Assembly: GCF_025460805.1 (NCBI RefSeq)
Contig: NZ_JAMXFJ010000003.1
Span: 182,518-246,517, forward strand
Direction of reading: 5' to 3'
DNA length: 64,000 nucleotides
DNA from: Microvirga sesbaniae
GTDB taxonomy: Bacteria; Pseudomonadota; Alphaproteobacteria; Rhizobiales; Beijerinckiaceae
The position numbers and the translations under genes were made by a program. Below the pieces are notes generated by a model that was not told the DNA's origin, did no database searches, and worked only from the letters and a program-made list of their open reading frames with translations. Shown here one piece after another: positions 25,744 to 34,359 of the stretch (positions are counted from its first letter, which is position 1; every line of letters starts with the position of its first letter).

Positions 25744-27261
25744 GTGAGCGAAATGACTTTTGACGCGGAACGGAGCCGTCGCACAGTCCCTGAGGCGGAA
25801 GAACTCTTGAAGGCTGTCCTGCACGCCGTGCAGGCTGCGAACGGCGAAAAAAGTAAGTTGGTCGCGCTCCTCAGAGCTGGGTATGGGTTGCCACCGGATG
25901 AGGTCGGCGATGGCTTGGCCCGCCGGCCCGTATTCGACCAGAACATCGAGGCGGCTATCGATCACCTCGCCCATGCGAGGCTTGTCGAGCATGCATCCTC
26001 AGGAAGTATAACATTAACTGAACGCGGCAGAGAATCCGTATCCGAGAATGTTGATCTCGATTTCGAGTACCTCAAACAATTTGAGGATTATCGGCACGCC
26101 TCCGAGAAGATGCACGTTGGTGCCGAAGAGTTCTCAGACGGCAGGTTCCTTGGTATCGAGCAAGACGAGGATACGGATGATCCGGATCTTCGGAATCCCT
26201 ATGACCCGAAGGCCATCCGCGTCGATCCACGCGTCTACTCTGTTCGGCAACTCTTGGACATGATCGACGACGGCGAGATCGATGTGGCTCCTGACTTTCA
26301 GCGCCTTAAGGTATGGAAGCCATGGCAACGCAGCCAGCTCATAGAGTCTCTCCTTCTTCGTATTCCTCTTCCGACTTTCTACTTCTCATCCGACGAGGAG
26401 GGGCGTCTGCAAGTTGTCGATGGTGTTCAAAGATTAACTACAATCCATGACTTCGTGCGGAAGAATGAGTTCAAGCTTAGCCATCTTGAATATCTCGGCG
26501 ACGCAGCTAACGGCAAGACATTTGGTGACCTTGAGAACACTGTATGGTCAAGGCGAATACTCAATACACAGATGAGCGCGTTCGTCATCGACCCACAAAC
26601 CCCAGTAAGGGTGAAATTTGATATCTTCCGACGTATCAATACTGGGGGAAGTCCGCTAAATTCCCAAGAAATTCGCCACTGCATGAGTCGAACCCGCTCT
26701 CGCAATTTTCTTGGGTTACTTGCACGGAATGAGAGCTTCCAGCGTGTAACAAACGGCATTTTCTGGAACCATGTACGCATGGTTGATCGGGAGCTTGCCT
26801 TGCGGTTTGCTGCGTTCCGTCTTCTAGGTGACGTTGAAAAGTACGAACGCTTTGGGACGATGGATGAATTTCTTACAGCGCTCACGACTGATCTCGATAA
26901 CCCATCTCGTGTTTCCGACGAAGACTTAGTTCAACTTGCTAATGACTTCTCGCTGTCAATGGAAAACGCTGAGGAGATATTTGGAAGGTATGCATTCCGA
27001 AAGTGGTTCGCGCTTAGCGAGACCCTGTACCCTGTGAACCGCGCGCTATTCGATGTGTGGTCTGTAGAGCTATCAAAGTTACCAAGGTGGGTCGTGAGTA
27101 GGCACGCGGAAAAGTTGCAAGCCGACGCAAGAGCATTGTTTGCTGATGCCGCATTCCTCGATTCAATCACAACCAGTACCGGATCGCCGACGAAGGTCGC
27201 AACCCGATTTCGCAAAGTGCAAGCTGTTCTAAATGGAGTCTTGAGTGATCCGCGCAATTGA
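25744..27261 (+). CDS. Mrr_N-like winged helix plus DUF262 protein
   Basis: 505 residues (GTG at 25744; ATG at 25753 is an alternative). Residues 17-100 form a winged helix like the N-domain of Mrr restriction proteins (AEELLKAVLHAV through LVEHASSGSITLTERGRESV). Residues about 165-300 are the DUF262 domain, a ParB/sulfiredoxin-like fold: DFQR (184-187), LLLRIPLPTFYF and the hallmark DGVQR (226-230, normally DGQQR), which binds and hydrolyses NTPs. It lacks the C-terminal DUF1524 HNH nuclease of GmrSD/BrxU enzymes; the C-terminal 200 residues are helical. Its last 17 bases overlap the ATPase gene, so the two are coupled. It is probably a sensor or effector of a defence module. Confidence 0.82.
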   Translation: MSEMTFDAERSRRTVPEAEELLKAVLHAVQAANGEKSKLVALLRAGYGLPPDEVGDGLARRPVFDQNIEAAIDHLAHARLVEHASSGSITLTERGRESVSENVDLDFEYLKQFEDYRHASEKMHVGAEEFSDGRFLGIEQDEDTDDPDLRNPYDPKAIRVDPRVYSVRQLLDMIDDGEIDVAPDFQRLKVWKPWQRSQLIESLLLRIPLPTFYFSSDEEGRLQVVDGVQRLTTIHDFVRKNEFKLSHLEYLGDAANGKTFGDLENTVWSRRILNTQMSAFVIDPQTPVRVKFDIFRRINTGGSPLNSQEIRHCMSRTRSRNFLGLLARNESFQRVTNGIFWNHVRMVDRELALRFAAFRLLGDVEKYERFGTMDEFLTALTTDLDNPSRVSDEDLVQLANDFSLSMENAEEIFGRYAFRKWFALSETLYPVNRALFDVWSVELSKLPRWVVSRHAEKLQADARALFADAAFLDSITTSTGSPTKVATRFRKVQAVLNGVLSDPRN

Positions 27262-28354
27262 GTTCAAGAACTTCAAACGTCTATCCGGCGAGGAAGTTAA
27301 TTTCGGGGACCTCACACTGCTAACAGGTGCCAATGCAACCGGTAAAAGTTCCGTTATCCAGGCGATATTACTCACAAAGCTTGCTCATTCAACGCCCTCA
27401 GGTTCAGTCCCGTTAAACGGAGAATTTGGACTAGCGCTGGGAGAGGCAAATGATGTTGTCGCACATGGTAAGGGTGAAACAACTGTATCGTTCGGATTCA
27501 CGTTTGATGCCGGCCGTTCTGACGTAAGTTTTACCGCTGAAGAGGGGCGCCGATATCTCAGGCTTACCACTGAGCGCCAATCCCTTCCGCAGCTGGGTGT
27601 GCCAGGCACAGGCGGGTTTACCTATCTTGCCGCAGAGCGCGATGGCCCGCGAGAAAGCTATGACTTGCCATCGGCCGCCTCCGATGTCCTGAACGTAGGC
27701 CAGCGAGGGGAGAATACCGCGTCCATTATTATCGAGTACGAGCGCGCGAACGTAGATGAGAAGCTTGAGCATCCTAAAGCTCCTAAACTTAGGTTCGCAA
27801 AACAGGTGGAGGCATGGCTTGGCGAGTTTGCACCCGGTACTCAGCTAAGGATCGAAGCGAATCCTGAGTTCGGCAGAGCGATCCTGAGGTTCAAGTGTGG
27901 TGACGTTGGAGCCGAGTGGCTTCGTCCCGGTAACTTCGGATTTGGCGTAACGTACTGTTTGCCAATTATCGTCGCGGGCCTTCTTGCAAGGCCGGGATCA
28001 CTTCTTCTGATAGATAGTCCAGAGGCGCACCTTCATCCAGCGGCACAATCTGCAATGGGACGCTTTCTCTCGAAGGTTGCCAGTACTGGTGCGCAGGTGA
28101 TCATAGAGACGCACAGTGATCATGTCTTGAACGGCGTTCGTCTGGCCTCGCTCGAGGAGGGCCAATCATTGTCTCGAGAGAAAATCCTTATCAATCATTT
28201 TTCACGGACAGACGGGCCGGTATTAAGTCGCATAGAAATCACGGCACGTGGAGAACTTTCGGCCCATCCAAAAGACTTCTTCGACCAGACAGAGAAAGAC
28301 TTGGCGGAGATCGTCAAACGTCGGCTTGGTAGCAAATTGCCTGTCAGGGGGTAA
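27245..28354 (+). CDS. AAA-family ATPase with DUF3696-like C-terminus
   Basis: 369 residues, ABC-like AAA15/AAA21 ATPase related to OLD/RecF. Walker A GANATGKSS (28-36), Walker B LLLIDSPEAHLHP, and the following IIETHSDHVLNGVR give a complete ATP site. The end (RIEITARGELSAHPKDFFDQ) resembles the DUF3696 tail, but no TOPRIM nuclease domain is present, unlike OLD or GajA. The start is a GTG at 27245, within the end of the DUF262 gene. It probably acts as the NTP-driven switch of a three-gene module. Confidence 0.85.
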   Translation: MIRAIEFKNFKRLSGEEVNFGDLTLLTGANATGKSSVIQAILLTKLAHSTPSGSVPLNGEFGLALGEANDVVAHGKGETTVSFGFTFDAGRSDVSFTAEEGRRYLRLTTERQSLPQLGVPGTGGFTYLAAERDGPRESYDLPSAASDVLNVGQRGENTASIIIEYERANVDEKLEHPKAPKLRFAKQVEAWLGEFAPGTQLRIEANPEFGRAILRFKCGDVGAEWLRPGNFGFGVTYCLPIIVAGLLARPGSLLLIDSPEAHLHPAAQSAMGRFLSKVASTGAQVIIETHSDHVLNGVRLASLEEGQSLSREKILINHFSRTDGPVLSRIEITARGELSAHPKDFFDQTEKDLAEIVKRRLGSKLPVRG

Positions 28355-28357
28355 GGC

Positions 28358-29230
28358 GTGTCGATTGAGATGTATCTTGACGAGGAATGCCTCGTCTCCA
28401 CTAATCTTGGCCAAGATTTCACACAAATCTCAACCTTAATCTATGATGCAGTCAAGGAAGGGTTCAAACCGCGCAAGAAAAGCACGATTTATTCCGCCTT
28501 AGTTGCTGCTGAACTCGACATCGCGACGCTTCTTTTCAGTCCGGGATCTCTTGATGAGGATCTGCGGAAGTCCCTTATCGTCCAATTCGATCGTATGAAT
28601 GATTGGGACGAGGCCTCAGAAGAGCAAGCTTCGACAACTAGAACATTCGCCGAAACCCGCGCGCGCGATGGTGTAGCGCCAGTTTGTTTCGTCATGCAGC
28701 GCTATTCAGAGCCGAGGATCGTCAACAAAGTTTGTAACGCGGCGCATTTCGAAGCAGTGCGGTTGTTTTATAGAGATCTCCCAGATCTGCTGGATCTGGG
28801 GCCGGAGGCATTGATCAACAACTGTGTACGCGCGTTCCCGAACCTCTATTTCAAATCGGAAATCGCTGGAGAGATTAAGAATTTTTCCCGTAGTTACCGC
28901 GATATCCGCGATGATCTGCATCAAGCGCTTATTGCACTCAATGATGAGTTACCACGCTTAATTGAAGCTGGAGTTCCACATCAAGAGCTGGGTGCAAGAT
29001 TTGCAGCTGTTAGTGGCTTTGACTTCAGCCCAGAGTCTCCAAAGACACATAGGAACAAAGATGCAATGAAGGAGCGCAACGTATCGCTTGGCGATAAGAC
29101 GTTCTGCTGTGAATGGCACTTAAAGATCGAGCCGCACCGTGATCGTATCCATATACATTTTTACGATCCTTGTATAGGAAATGGTCGCCAGATATTAGTT
29201 GGTATTTTCTGTGAACATCTTACCACTTAG
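28358..29230 (+). CDS. unknown third protein of the DUF262-ATPase module
   Basis: 290 residues, starting at a GTG three bases after the ATPase stop. A helical N-terminal and central part, then a C-terminal segment: FCCEWHLKIEPHRDRIHIHF followed by ILVGIFCEHL. The CxWHLK...RIHIHF...VGIFCEHL pattern with several His and Cys residues looks like an enzymatic or metal-binding end domain, but no family is recognised. It may be the toxic effector of the module (inference from position only). Confidence 0.65.
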   Translation: MSIEMYLDEECLVSTNLGQDFTQISTLIYDAVKEGFKPRKKSTIYSALVAAELDIATLLFSPGSLDEDLRKSLIVQFDRMNDWDEASEEQASTTRTFAETRARDGVAPVCFVMQRYSEPRIVNKVCNAAHFEAVRLFYRDLPDLLDLGPEALINNCVRAFPNLYFKSEIAGEIKNFSRSYRDIRDDLHQALIALNDELPRLIEAGVPHQELGARFAAVSGFDFSPESPKTHRNKDAMKERNVSLGDKTFCCEWHLKIEPHRDRIHIHFYDPCIGNGRQILVGIFCEHLTT

Positions 29231-29544
29231 CACGACGCGTGTACTGTCGTAGTTAAAACAGACAACTGGATTATCTTGTGACTCTAACAAGAACTTAGAA
29301 GCGGAGGTGCCAGGGTTTAGATTTTACTTTGCGCCGTACTATAGGTCGGTTCGAGCAACAACTAACTTTATGTATGAACCGGAACGGCCGGGTCCGCGTT
29401 GGTCGAGGCAAACAGTGTTGCTGTTGAACCTACCTGTAAGGAAAGTCATATTGGCGGTGCTGTGACGTTGTTCCATTCTGGGGGATTGCCAGCGTTGTAC
29501 GCTTAGCTTTTTAGGTGCCTACGAGAGGTTTCGGATGCTTTAGA
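29231..29544. other. intergenic stretch before vsr
   Basis: No gene, clear terminator or repeat recognised in these 314 bases. The promoter of vsr probably lies here. Confidence 0.5.
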
Positions 29545-29997
29545 ATGGATATTCTTACGCCGGAAAAGCGGTCCGCGCATATGTCCCGGATCCGAAGCAA
29601 GAATACGCGACCCGAGATTGCCGTTAGAGCTTTAGCGCATTCGCTGGGATACCGGTTCCGATTGCATAGGCGTGACCTACCCGGAACGCCTGATCTAGTT
29701 TTTCCCTCTCGTCGAAAGGTCATATTTGTCCATGGCTGCTTTTGGCACGGACATGAGGGGTGTCGGTGCGGCCGTCTTCCGAAGACTCGTACCGAGTTTT
29801 GGCAAAAAAAGATTGAGGGTAATCGGCACAGAGACGAGCAAGCGATACGAACTCTCAGTGACGCGGGTTGGAGTTCGCTCGTGATTTGGGGCTGCCAGAC
29901 AAAAGACCGGGCATCACTGACTGAAATCCTCTCAAACTTCCTCGGCCCGAAAGGAAGGGGTGGTCCTCAGACAGAAGCAGTTGGCCGCACCTCGTAG
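29545..29997 (+). CDS. vsr: very short patch repair endonuclease
   Basis: 150 residues from the ATG at 29545. Family motifs are intact: MSRIRSKNTRPEIAVRALAH, HRRDLPGTPDLVF (catalytic D50), VIFVHGCFWHGHEGC (H63, H68, H70; F66-W67 are the intercalating pair in E. coli Vsr) and WSSLVIWGC. Vsr nicks 5' to T in T:G mismatches produced by deamination of 5-methylcytosine. Its presence fits the cytosine methyltransferase at 34,356-35,675. It is convergent with the nuclease gene and overlaps it by 31 bases. Confidence 0.95.
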   Translation: MDILTPEKRSAHMSRIRSKNTRPEIAVRALAHSLGYRFRLHRRDLPGTPDLVFPSRRKVIFVHGCFWHGHEGCRCGRLPKTRTEFWQKKIEGNRHRDEQAIRTLSDAGWSSLVIWGCQTKDRASLTEILSNFLGPKGRGGPQTEAVGRTS

Positions 29998-30428
29998 CGC
30001 TCCACTGCCTGACTTAGCATCTCACTGACCGTCTTGGCATTTTTTGCGTCCTGCCCGAGGACTTCGTGAAACTCCCACAATGGATCATGTCCAGCAGAGT
30101 GTATTGCGGCTGCCCACAGCCTCGCTGAGCTTGCCTTGATCCGAGCTTCTGAACCTGGGGCGCCCCAGAGATTCTCGCCCTTGATTTCCAGGACGCCGTT
30201 AATCTGCAAGCCCAGCCGCTTAGCCGAGTAAAGGAAGTCCGGCTCGAAAAAGCCGGCTGGGGTCGCAATCCTGAAAATCACAGGGTCGTTCCGCAGCCAC
30301 CAGATCACCGATGAGTCAGCGTCCAAGAGTTTTGCAGCTCGAAATTCCGGTTCGCTTTCAAAGCTGGCAGCATCATGAATGCAGCGCTTCCAGCCCCCGA
30401 TGGGTATGCGCCAGTACTTCACCGCCAC
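29967..30428 (-). CDS. stand-alone PD-(D/E)XK nuclease subunit
   Basis: 153 residues. A PD-(D/E)XK core is visible: E26/E28 in FESEPEFRAAKLL, D64 in FFEPDFLYSAK, and E81-I-K83 in GVLEIKGENLW. This is the nuclease domain normally fused to the C-terminus of type III Res proteins, here as a separate short protein. Its ATG overlaps the helicase stop by ten bases, so it is translationally coupled. All proposed catalytic residues are present, so it is probably active. A recent frameshift splitting one gene is an alternative, but the spacing and good start argue for a true split. Confidence 0.8.
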   Translation of the reverse strand: MAVKYWRIPIGGWKRCIHDAASFESEPEFRAAKLLDADSSVIWWLRNDPVIFRIATPAGFFEPDFLYSAKRLGLQINGVLEIKGENLWGAPGSEARIKASSARLWAAAIHSAGHDPLWEFHEVLGQDAKNAKTVSEMLSQAVERYEVRPTASV

Positions 30429-32326
30429 TCACCTATCGTCGATACATCAGGAACTGCGTCGAACTCCTCAGGGATATTTGCTTCATACGAAACTGGCTGC
30501 AATTTGCGTGTGCTTGAAGTCGCGACATAGATAGGCTGCTTCTGTCCAAGTCGGGTTCGTATCTCCGCCTTGACAGCAAGTGCCAGCTTTAGTGGATCTG
30601 TCGCTATCTCCATACCAGGCCTTCCGCCAAGCGCTTCCAAGACACGCGATATCAAGGCCCGAACCGCATTACCGTGCCGTACGGGATCTAGGCTCTTAAT
30701 ATCTGCAAGAACTCTCGCTGACGCGATGCGTACCACAGTCTCAAAAGAGTGTCGAACTACCTCGTCGTCCAGGCTCAAGCGATCCCCGGATATCAAATCG
30801 AAACCAGCGACATGGGTCGAAATATCTTTAGCAAAAGCTGGATCAAAGTCTAAATCTGGTTCCACGGGCGCGCGATGTACCTCAGGGATCTCAATCACGA
30901 TATCGCCCTTAACGCTGACGAGAACCGGCTTAGTAGGCGGCGGTGATTCTCCATCTCTTATTTTCACAGAAATTGCCGCGGAAGCGTCGGTACCCCCACC
31001 GAACTCCTCAGTGGCCTTCCTCACGATCGTCTCGAAATCTTCCTTACCAAAGCAAAGTACATCTAGCGTATCGACTTCCGGATCACCTGTCCGGCGGCCA
31101 GCTGGCAGCCTGAGTCCTCGTCCCATTGTTTGGATGGCATTCTCGAAGGTGGCCATTGCTCTCAATGGAGCGACGACCCAAACGTTAGTGACGTCCCAGC
31201 CCTCTGAAAGCATAAATACGTTCACCACAACTTTGATCTTGCTATTCTCGTTTTCAATCGACACGAGTTTCGCGATCGTGGCATCCACGTTGGACTGGTT
31301 GGAGTGGGCAACCAGAAGCTCGTCCTCTCCGATGTCGCGCCGTTCCTTCAACCAATGCGCAATGCTATCTGCGTGAGCGGTATCCTTCGCCGCAATGAGC
31401 AGAACAGGTTCGCGATATGGTACTTCTGGTTTCCGATTCACTAGGTCTGCGAGGGCGCGCTTCTTAGTCTCTAGCCTTTGCAGCCCGAAATCGATGATTG
31501 TCCGATCCCAATCGTCGTCCGAGACCGCGGCAGGCTTATTTTCGACCCACAGGCGAACAGCTTTCGTATAGAGACCGTCCCTTAAACACTCCTGGAGGCT
31601 GTAGGAGTATAGCGGACGCGTTTTTGCCGTCTTGGGGTGGGTCGCAGTAAAGCCAAGTAGGAGCTTCGGCGATAGATCCGCGATAGCCGCGCGCCACGCC
31701 GACTGACGTTCACCCGCACCATCTCGCAGGTGATGGGACTCATCGGAAAGTACCACTAGATCGGGTAGGGCGGCGAGCTGGTCCCGCAGGGCAGGCGCGA
31801 AGTCATTGCTCCTGGCGAATTTCCGGTTTGTGCCTGTGATCGTTTGAGGCGACAAAATGTAAATGTTGAAGCCGTTGGGATCCGGATTGAAGGACTCCAA
31901 ATTCGAACGAAGGCAAACGTTTGGGGGAGAGATAAGCCCAGAGTCGAGGAACAGATACTTCGAGGATGTAGGATCTACCTCCCTTTCGAGTTTGTCCAGA
32001 ATAGCAGTCCTTGGTGCCAGAATCAGACAGTTTCGCGTCTGGCCAGATAGGAACAGGTATGTCGCGATCGCGCCCTTCAATCGGGTCTTGCCGACACCTG
32101 TTGCCAGCTCGAAAATAAGCTCGATCGGAAGGTCGCCGCCCTTAATCCCAATATCATTAAAGCGCTCCAGCAGCTCCGTCGGACTCATGCCCGGCAGATC
32201 CTTGCCCAACATTCGGATTATCTGATGCAGCTTATCGAAAGCTAGGAATTGCGGCTTCCGGAAGCGGGCCGCAGTGTTAACGCGATCGAATGCCTTGCTC
32301 AGGCGCATGTCCCGAAGCTCATTCAT
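30419..32326 (-). CDS. type III Res-like DEAD/DEAH helicase subunit
   Basis: 635 residues, superfamily 2. Walker A ATGVGKT (75-81), motif II DESHH (195-199), motif III FTATHP, and motif VI QTMGRGLRLP are all present. Sequence style (CLILAPRTAILDKL, VNVFMLSEGWDVTNVWVVAP) is that of type III restriction Res subunits. The protein ends right after the C-terminal helical region and lacks the nuclease domain, which is encoded by the next, overlapping gene. Its start overlaps the Mod-like gene's stop by four bases. It is expected to translocate or switch on DNA using ATP. Confidence 0.9.
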   Translation of the reverse strand: MNELRDMRLSKAFDRVNTAARFRKPQFLAFDKLHQIIRMLGKDLPGMSPTELLERFNDIGIKGGDLPIELIFELATGVGKTRLKGAIATYLFLSGQTRNCLILAPRTAILDKLEREVDPTSSKYLFLDSGLISPPNVCLRSNLESFNPDPNGFNIYILSPQTITGTNRKFARSNDFAPALRDQLAALPDLVVLSDESHHLRDGAGERQSAWRAAIADLSPKLLLGFTATHPKTAKTRPLYSYSLQECLRDGLYTKAVRLWVENKPAAVSDDDWDRTIIDFGLQRLETKKRALADLVNRKPEVPYREPVLLIAAKDTAHADSIAHWLKERRDIGEDELLVAHSNQSNVDATIAKLVSIENENSKIKVVVNVFMLSEGWDVTNVWVVAPLRAMATFENAIQTMGRGLRLPAGRRTGDPEVDTLDVLCFGKEDFETIVRKATEEFGGGTDASAAISVKIRDGESPPPTKPVLVSVKGDIVIEIPEVHRAPVEPDLDFDPAFAKDISTHVAGFDLISGDRLSLDDEVVRHSFETVVRIASARVLADIKSLDPVRHGNAVRALISRVLEALGGRPGMEIATDPLKLALAVKAEIRTRLGQKQPIYVATSSTRKLQPVSYEANIPEEFDAVPDVSTIGEWR

Positions 32327-34359
32327 GGCTTCGTTCCTTCTTGCAGCATTTCGAATGGCACCCGATAGAACCGCACTACGTCGGAGTAGTTTACAACTTC
32401 TAGGTCTTCCGAGGACCTAAAGTAGTAAACTGATATCCGATCATGCGCTTTGCTCATCTGGGCTGAACTTGCAATCTCGGCAGCGATTTCGGGTGTTAGA
32501 AACTCTGAGGGAGGTATGACAATAGCCCTGCGCTTTCCCTCGATCGATTGCCCCTCTGTGCCAAGTTCCGAAGGGATGAATCCTGCAGTACCTAGCACCC
32601 GCTTACACAGCGTGAGATCATCATTATCGCTTAGATCGGCAATGGTTGCGAGATCTTCATTCTTTGGCAGCTCAATGAAGGTTCCTCCGACCTCGCTAAC
32701 GGCAAAAGCGCCGCCTCCTTCAAAGGGAATGTAGGAGTCCGGTGAAAGACGAATCTCGGACGTCCGGTTCTCAAGATCGCGATCTTCTCCTTCGACGACC
32801 GCGCGTAGTCGCGGTATCGCACAAGCCTCAGCAAGCTCACGATCCCGCCGCGAAGCGCCTTGGAGGGCAACGAATGCACGTCCCTGTTTGAGGGCAACTG
32901 CGGCAAGATCAGCCGAACTAGACAGTGCTTCAAGCACAACGTCGCCGGGGCGTGTGAAGATCTCGACCAATCTCCGCAACAAGGGTTCGGGCTTGGCAGT
33001 GGAAACCTCGGTTTTAATCAGGCCTAGCGCCTTCATTGCTTTCAAATGCTTGGTTGCGTCCTCGGTGTACCCTGCCAGGGTTGTTCGTTTGCTGCCATCT
33101 CCAACTCGACCCGGCCAAACTGTTTGCTGGTTCTCAATTTCGAGGACACCTTCAGCTGGAGCGTACTGTTTCGGATGTGGGATTGCCGTGGGTTGACGAC
33201 TACCGAGATACACGGAGTCACGCTGGTAGGCGTCGATAAGCGTCGCCTTCGCGAACTCCCAATAGCGTCCCGAGGTCGGACGGATCGGGTCTCCCGTATA
33301 CGGTGTCCCGCCATCTGCTAAGAGAATCGCCGAGTACTCCGCACCCAAGCGAGCAGGTGGGAGCGTCTCTGTCGAAATCCGCAGTTCCCCTTTCGTATCG
33401 ATTTGTTCGAACAGCCACGGAATGGACGGCCTAGCAGGCTCAGCGACATCAGGAGCAACGTCAATTTGAAGCTCGCGTGTTGTGCTTTTTCCTTTGCGGT
33501 CTCTGACTTCCACCTTGAACTTGAAAGTGCCGGCTTCAGTCGGGCTGCCCCAGATCACCCCCGTAAAGGGGGATATCCGCCAGAGACCAGGTGGAAGGTG
33601 GCCATCAACTAACTCCCACCGGTAGGGAGGCTGGTACGTGTCGAAGTCGCTGTTAGCTCGGCGGGCCTTCGCACCTTTATGTTCGGCCTTCCAAGCTCCA
33701 CGGGGGTCGCCGTCTGAGTTGCTGTAGCCCTTGGGTGGGCGACTGAGACCTACAGGCGGGAGAGCGTCCTTATTCCTTGCAAAAAGGTGGATTAAGTCGT
33801 GAGTATCCGTAAACTCTTTCATGCCCTTCATGTTCTGAGGGCCATAGGCCTTTTGCCAGACAACTGTCCCTACGTGTTGCCCTCGAAGAACTTCCTCGCA
33901 AATTAGGCGCGCGTATGCGCTTTCAGCGTCTCCGCAATGAACTGCTACTACGCCGTCTCTCCGCAAGAGCGACTTGCTTTGGGCTATTAGGAACCGCGCT
34001 AAGTGCAGCCAGGCTGTTACGCGGCGTGCAGGGTCCGCAGCAAAACCTGCGCTTTGATCGTCAACGTCTAAGCGCGGTAGGTCGATGTAGATGAGTTTGA
34101 AGATAGGGCCACTGAAGCGTCGGAGCGTGTTCAATGCGTCGGAACGGGAGCCGATCACAAGATTCGAAAATGGCCCGTTCTCCGGGCGTTTCGGAAACCA
34201 CTCAAATCCAGTGAACGGGGCTAACTTTAAACTGCCGTCATCCGGCGCCAAGAACCAGACGCCGTCCTCTCCCTGGGCTGGAGTAACCGAGTCCCCCTTT
34301 AGGGGCCAATCCAAGGTTATGAACGCTGCGCCCGAAGGCGGATTAGTTGCGGAGGTCAT
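32323..34359 (-). CDS. Mod-like protein, catalytic motifs lost, with Ig-like insert
   Basis: 678 residues. The overall layout is that of type III Mod (N6-adenine beta-class): LIYID at 89-93, HLARFLIAQSKSLLRRDGVV (119-138), GTVVWQKAYGPQNMKGM (164-180) and THDLIHLFARNK. But motif IV, normally DPPY, is DLPR (93-96), and motif I, normally DPFAGSGT, is EALSSSAD (477-484). Both substrate and cofactor motifs are thus broken, so adenine methylation is unlikely. Residues about 245-302 form a putative-Ig (He_PIG) domain (LVDGHLPPGLWRISPFTGVI then WGSPTEAGTFKFKVEVRD) and 333-353 look like half of another. It probably serves as the target-recognition or scaffold subunit for the helicase-nuclease. Confidence 0.85.
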   Translation of the reverse strand: MTSATNPPSGAAFITLDWPLKGDSVTPAQGEDGVWFLAPDDGSLKLAPFTGFEWFPKRPENGPFSNLVIGSRSDALNTLRRFSGPIFKLIYIDLPRLDVDDQSAGFAADPARRVTAWLHLARFLIAQSKSLLRRDGVVAVHCGDAESAYARLICEEVLRGQHVGTVVWQKAYGPQNMKGMKEFTDTHDLIHLFARNKDALPPVGLSRPPKGYSNSDGDPRGAWKAEHKGAKARRANSDFDTYQPPYRWELVDGHLPPGLWRISPFTGVIWGSPTEAGTFKFKVEVRDRKGKSTTRELQIDVAPDVAEPARPSIPWLFEQIDTKGELRISTETLPPARLGAEYSAILLADGGTPYTGDPIRPTSGRYWEFAKATLIDAYQRDSVYLGSRQPTAIPHPKQYAPAEGVLEIENQQTVWPGRVGDGSKRTTLAGYTEDATKHLKAMKALGLIKTEVSTAKPEPLLRRLVEIFTRPGDVVLEALSSSADLAAVALKQGRAFVALQGASRRDRELAEACAIPRLRAVVEGEDRDLENRTSEIRLSPDSYIPFEGGGAFAVSEVGGTFIELPKNEDLATIADLSDNDDLTLCKRVLGTAGFIPSELGTEGQSIEGKRRAIVIPPSEFLTPEIAAEIASSAQMSKAHDRISVYYFRSSEDLEVVNYSDVVRFYRVPFEMLQEGTKP

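Noticed and set aside
32323-34359. Functional type III adenine methyltransferase
   Set aside because: Motif IV is DLPR and motif I is EALSSSAD; both are essential in active enzymes.
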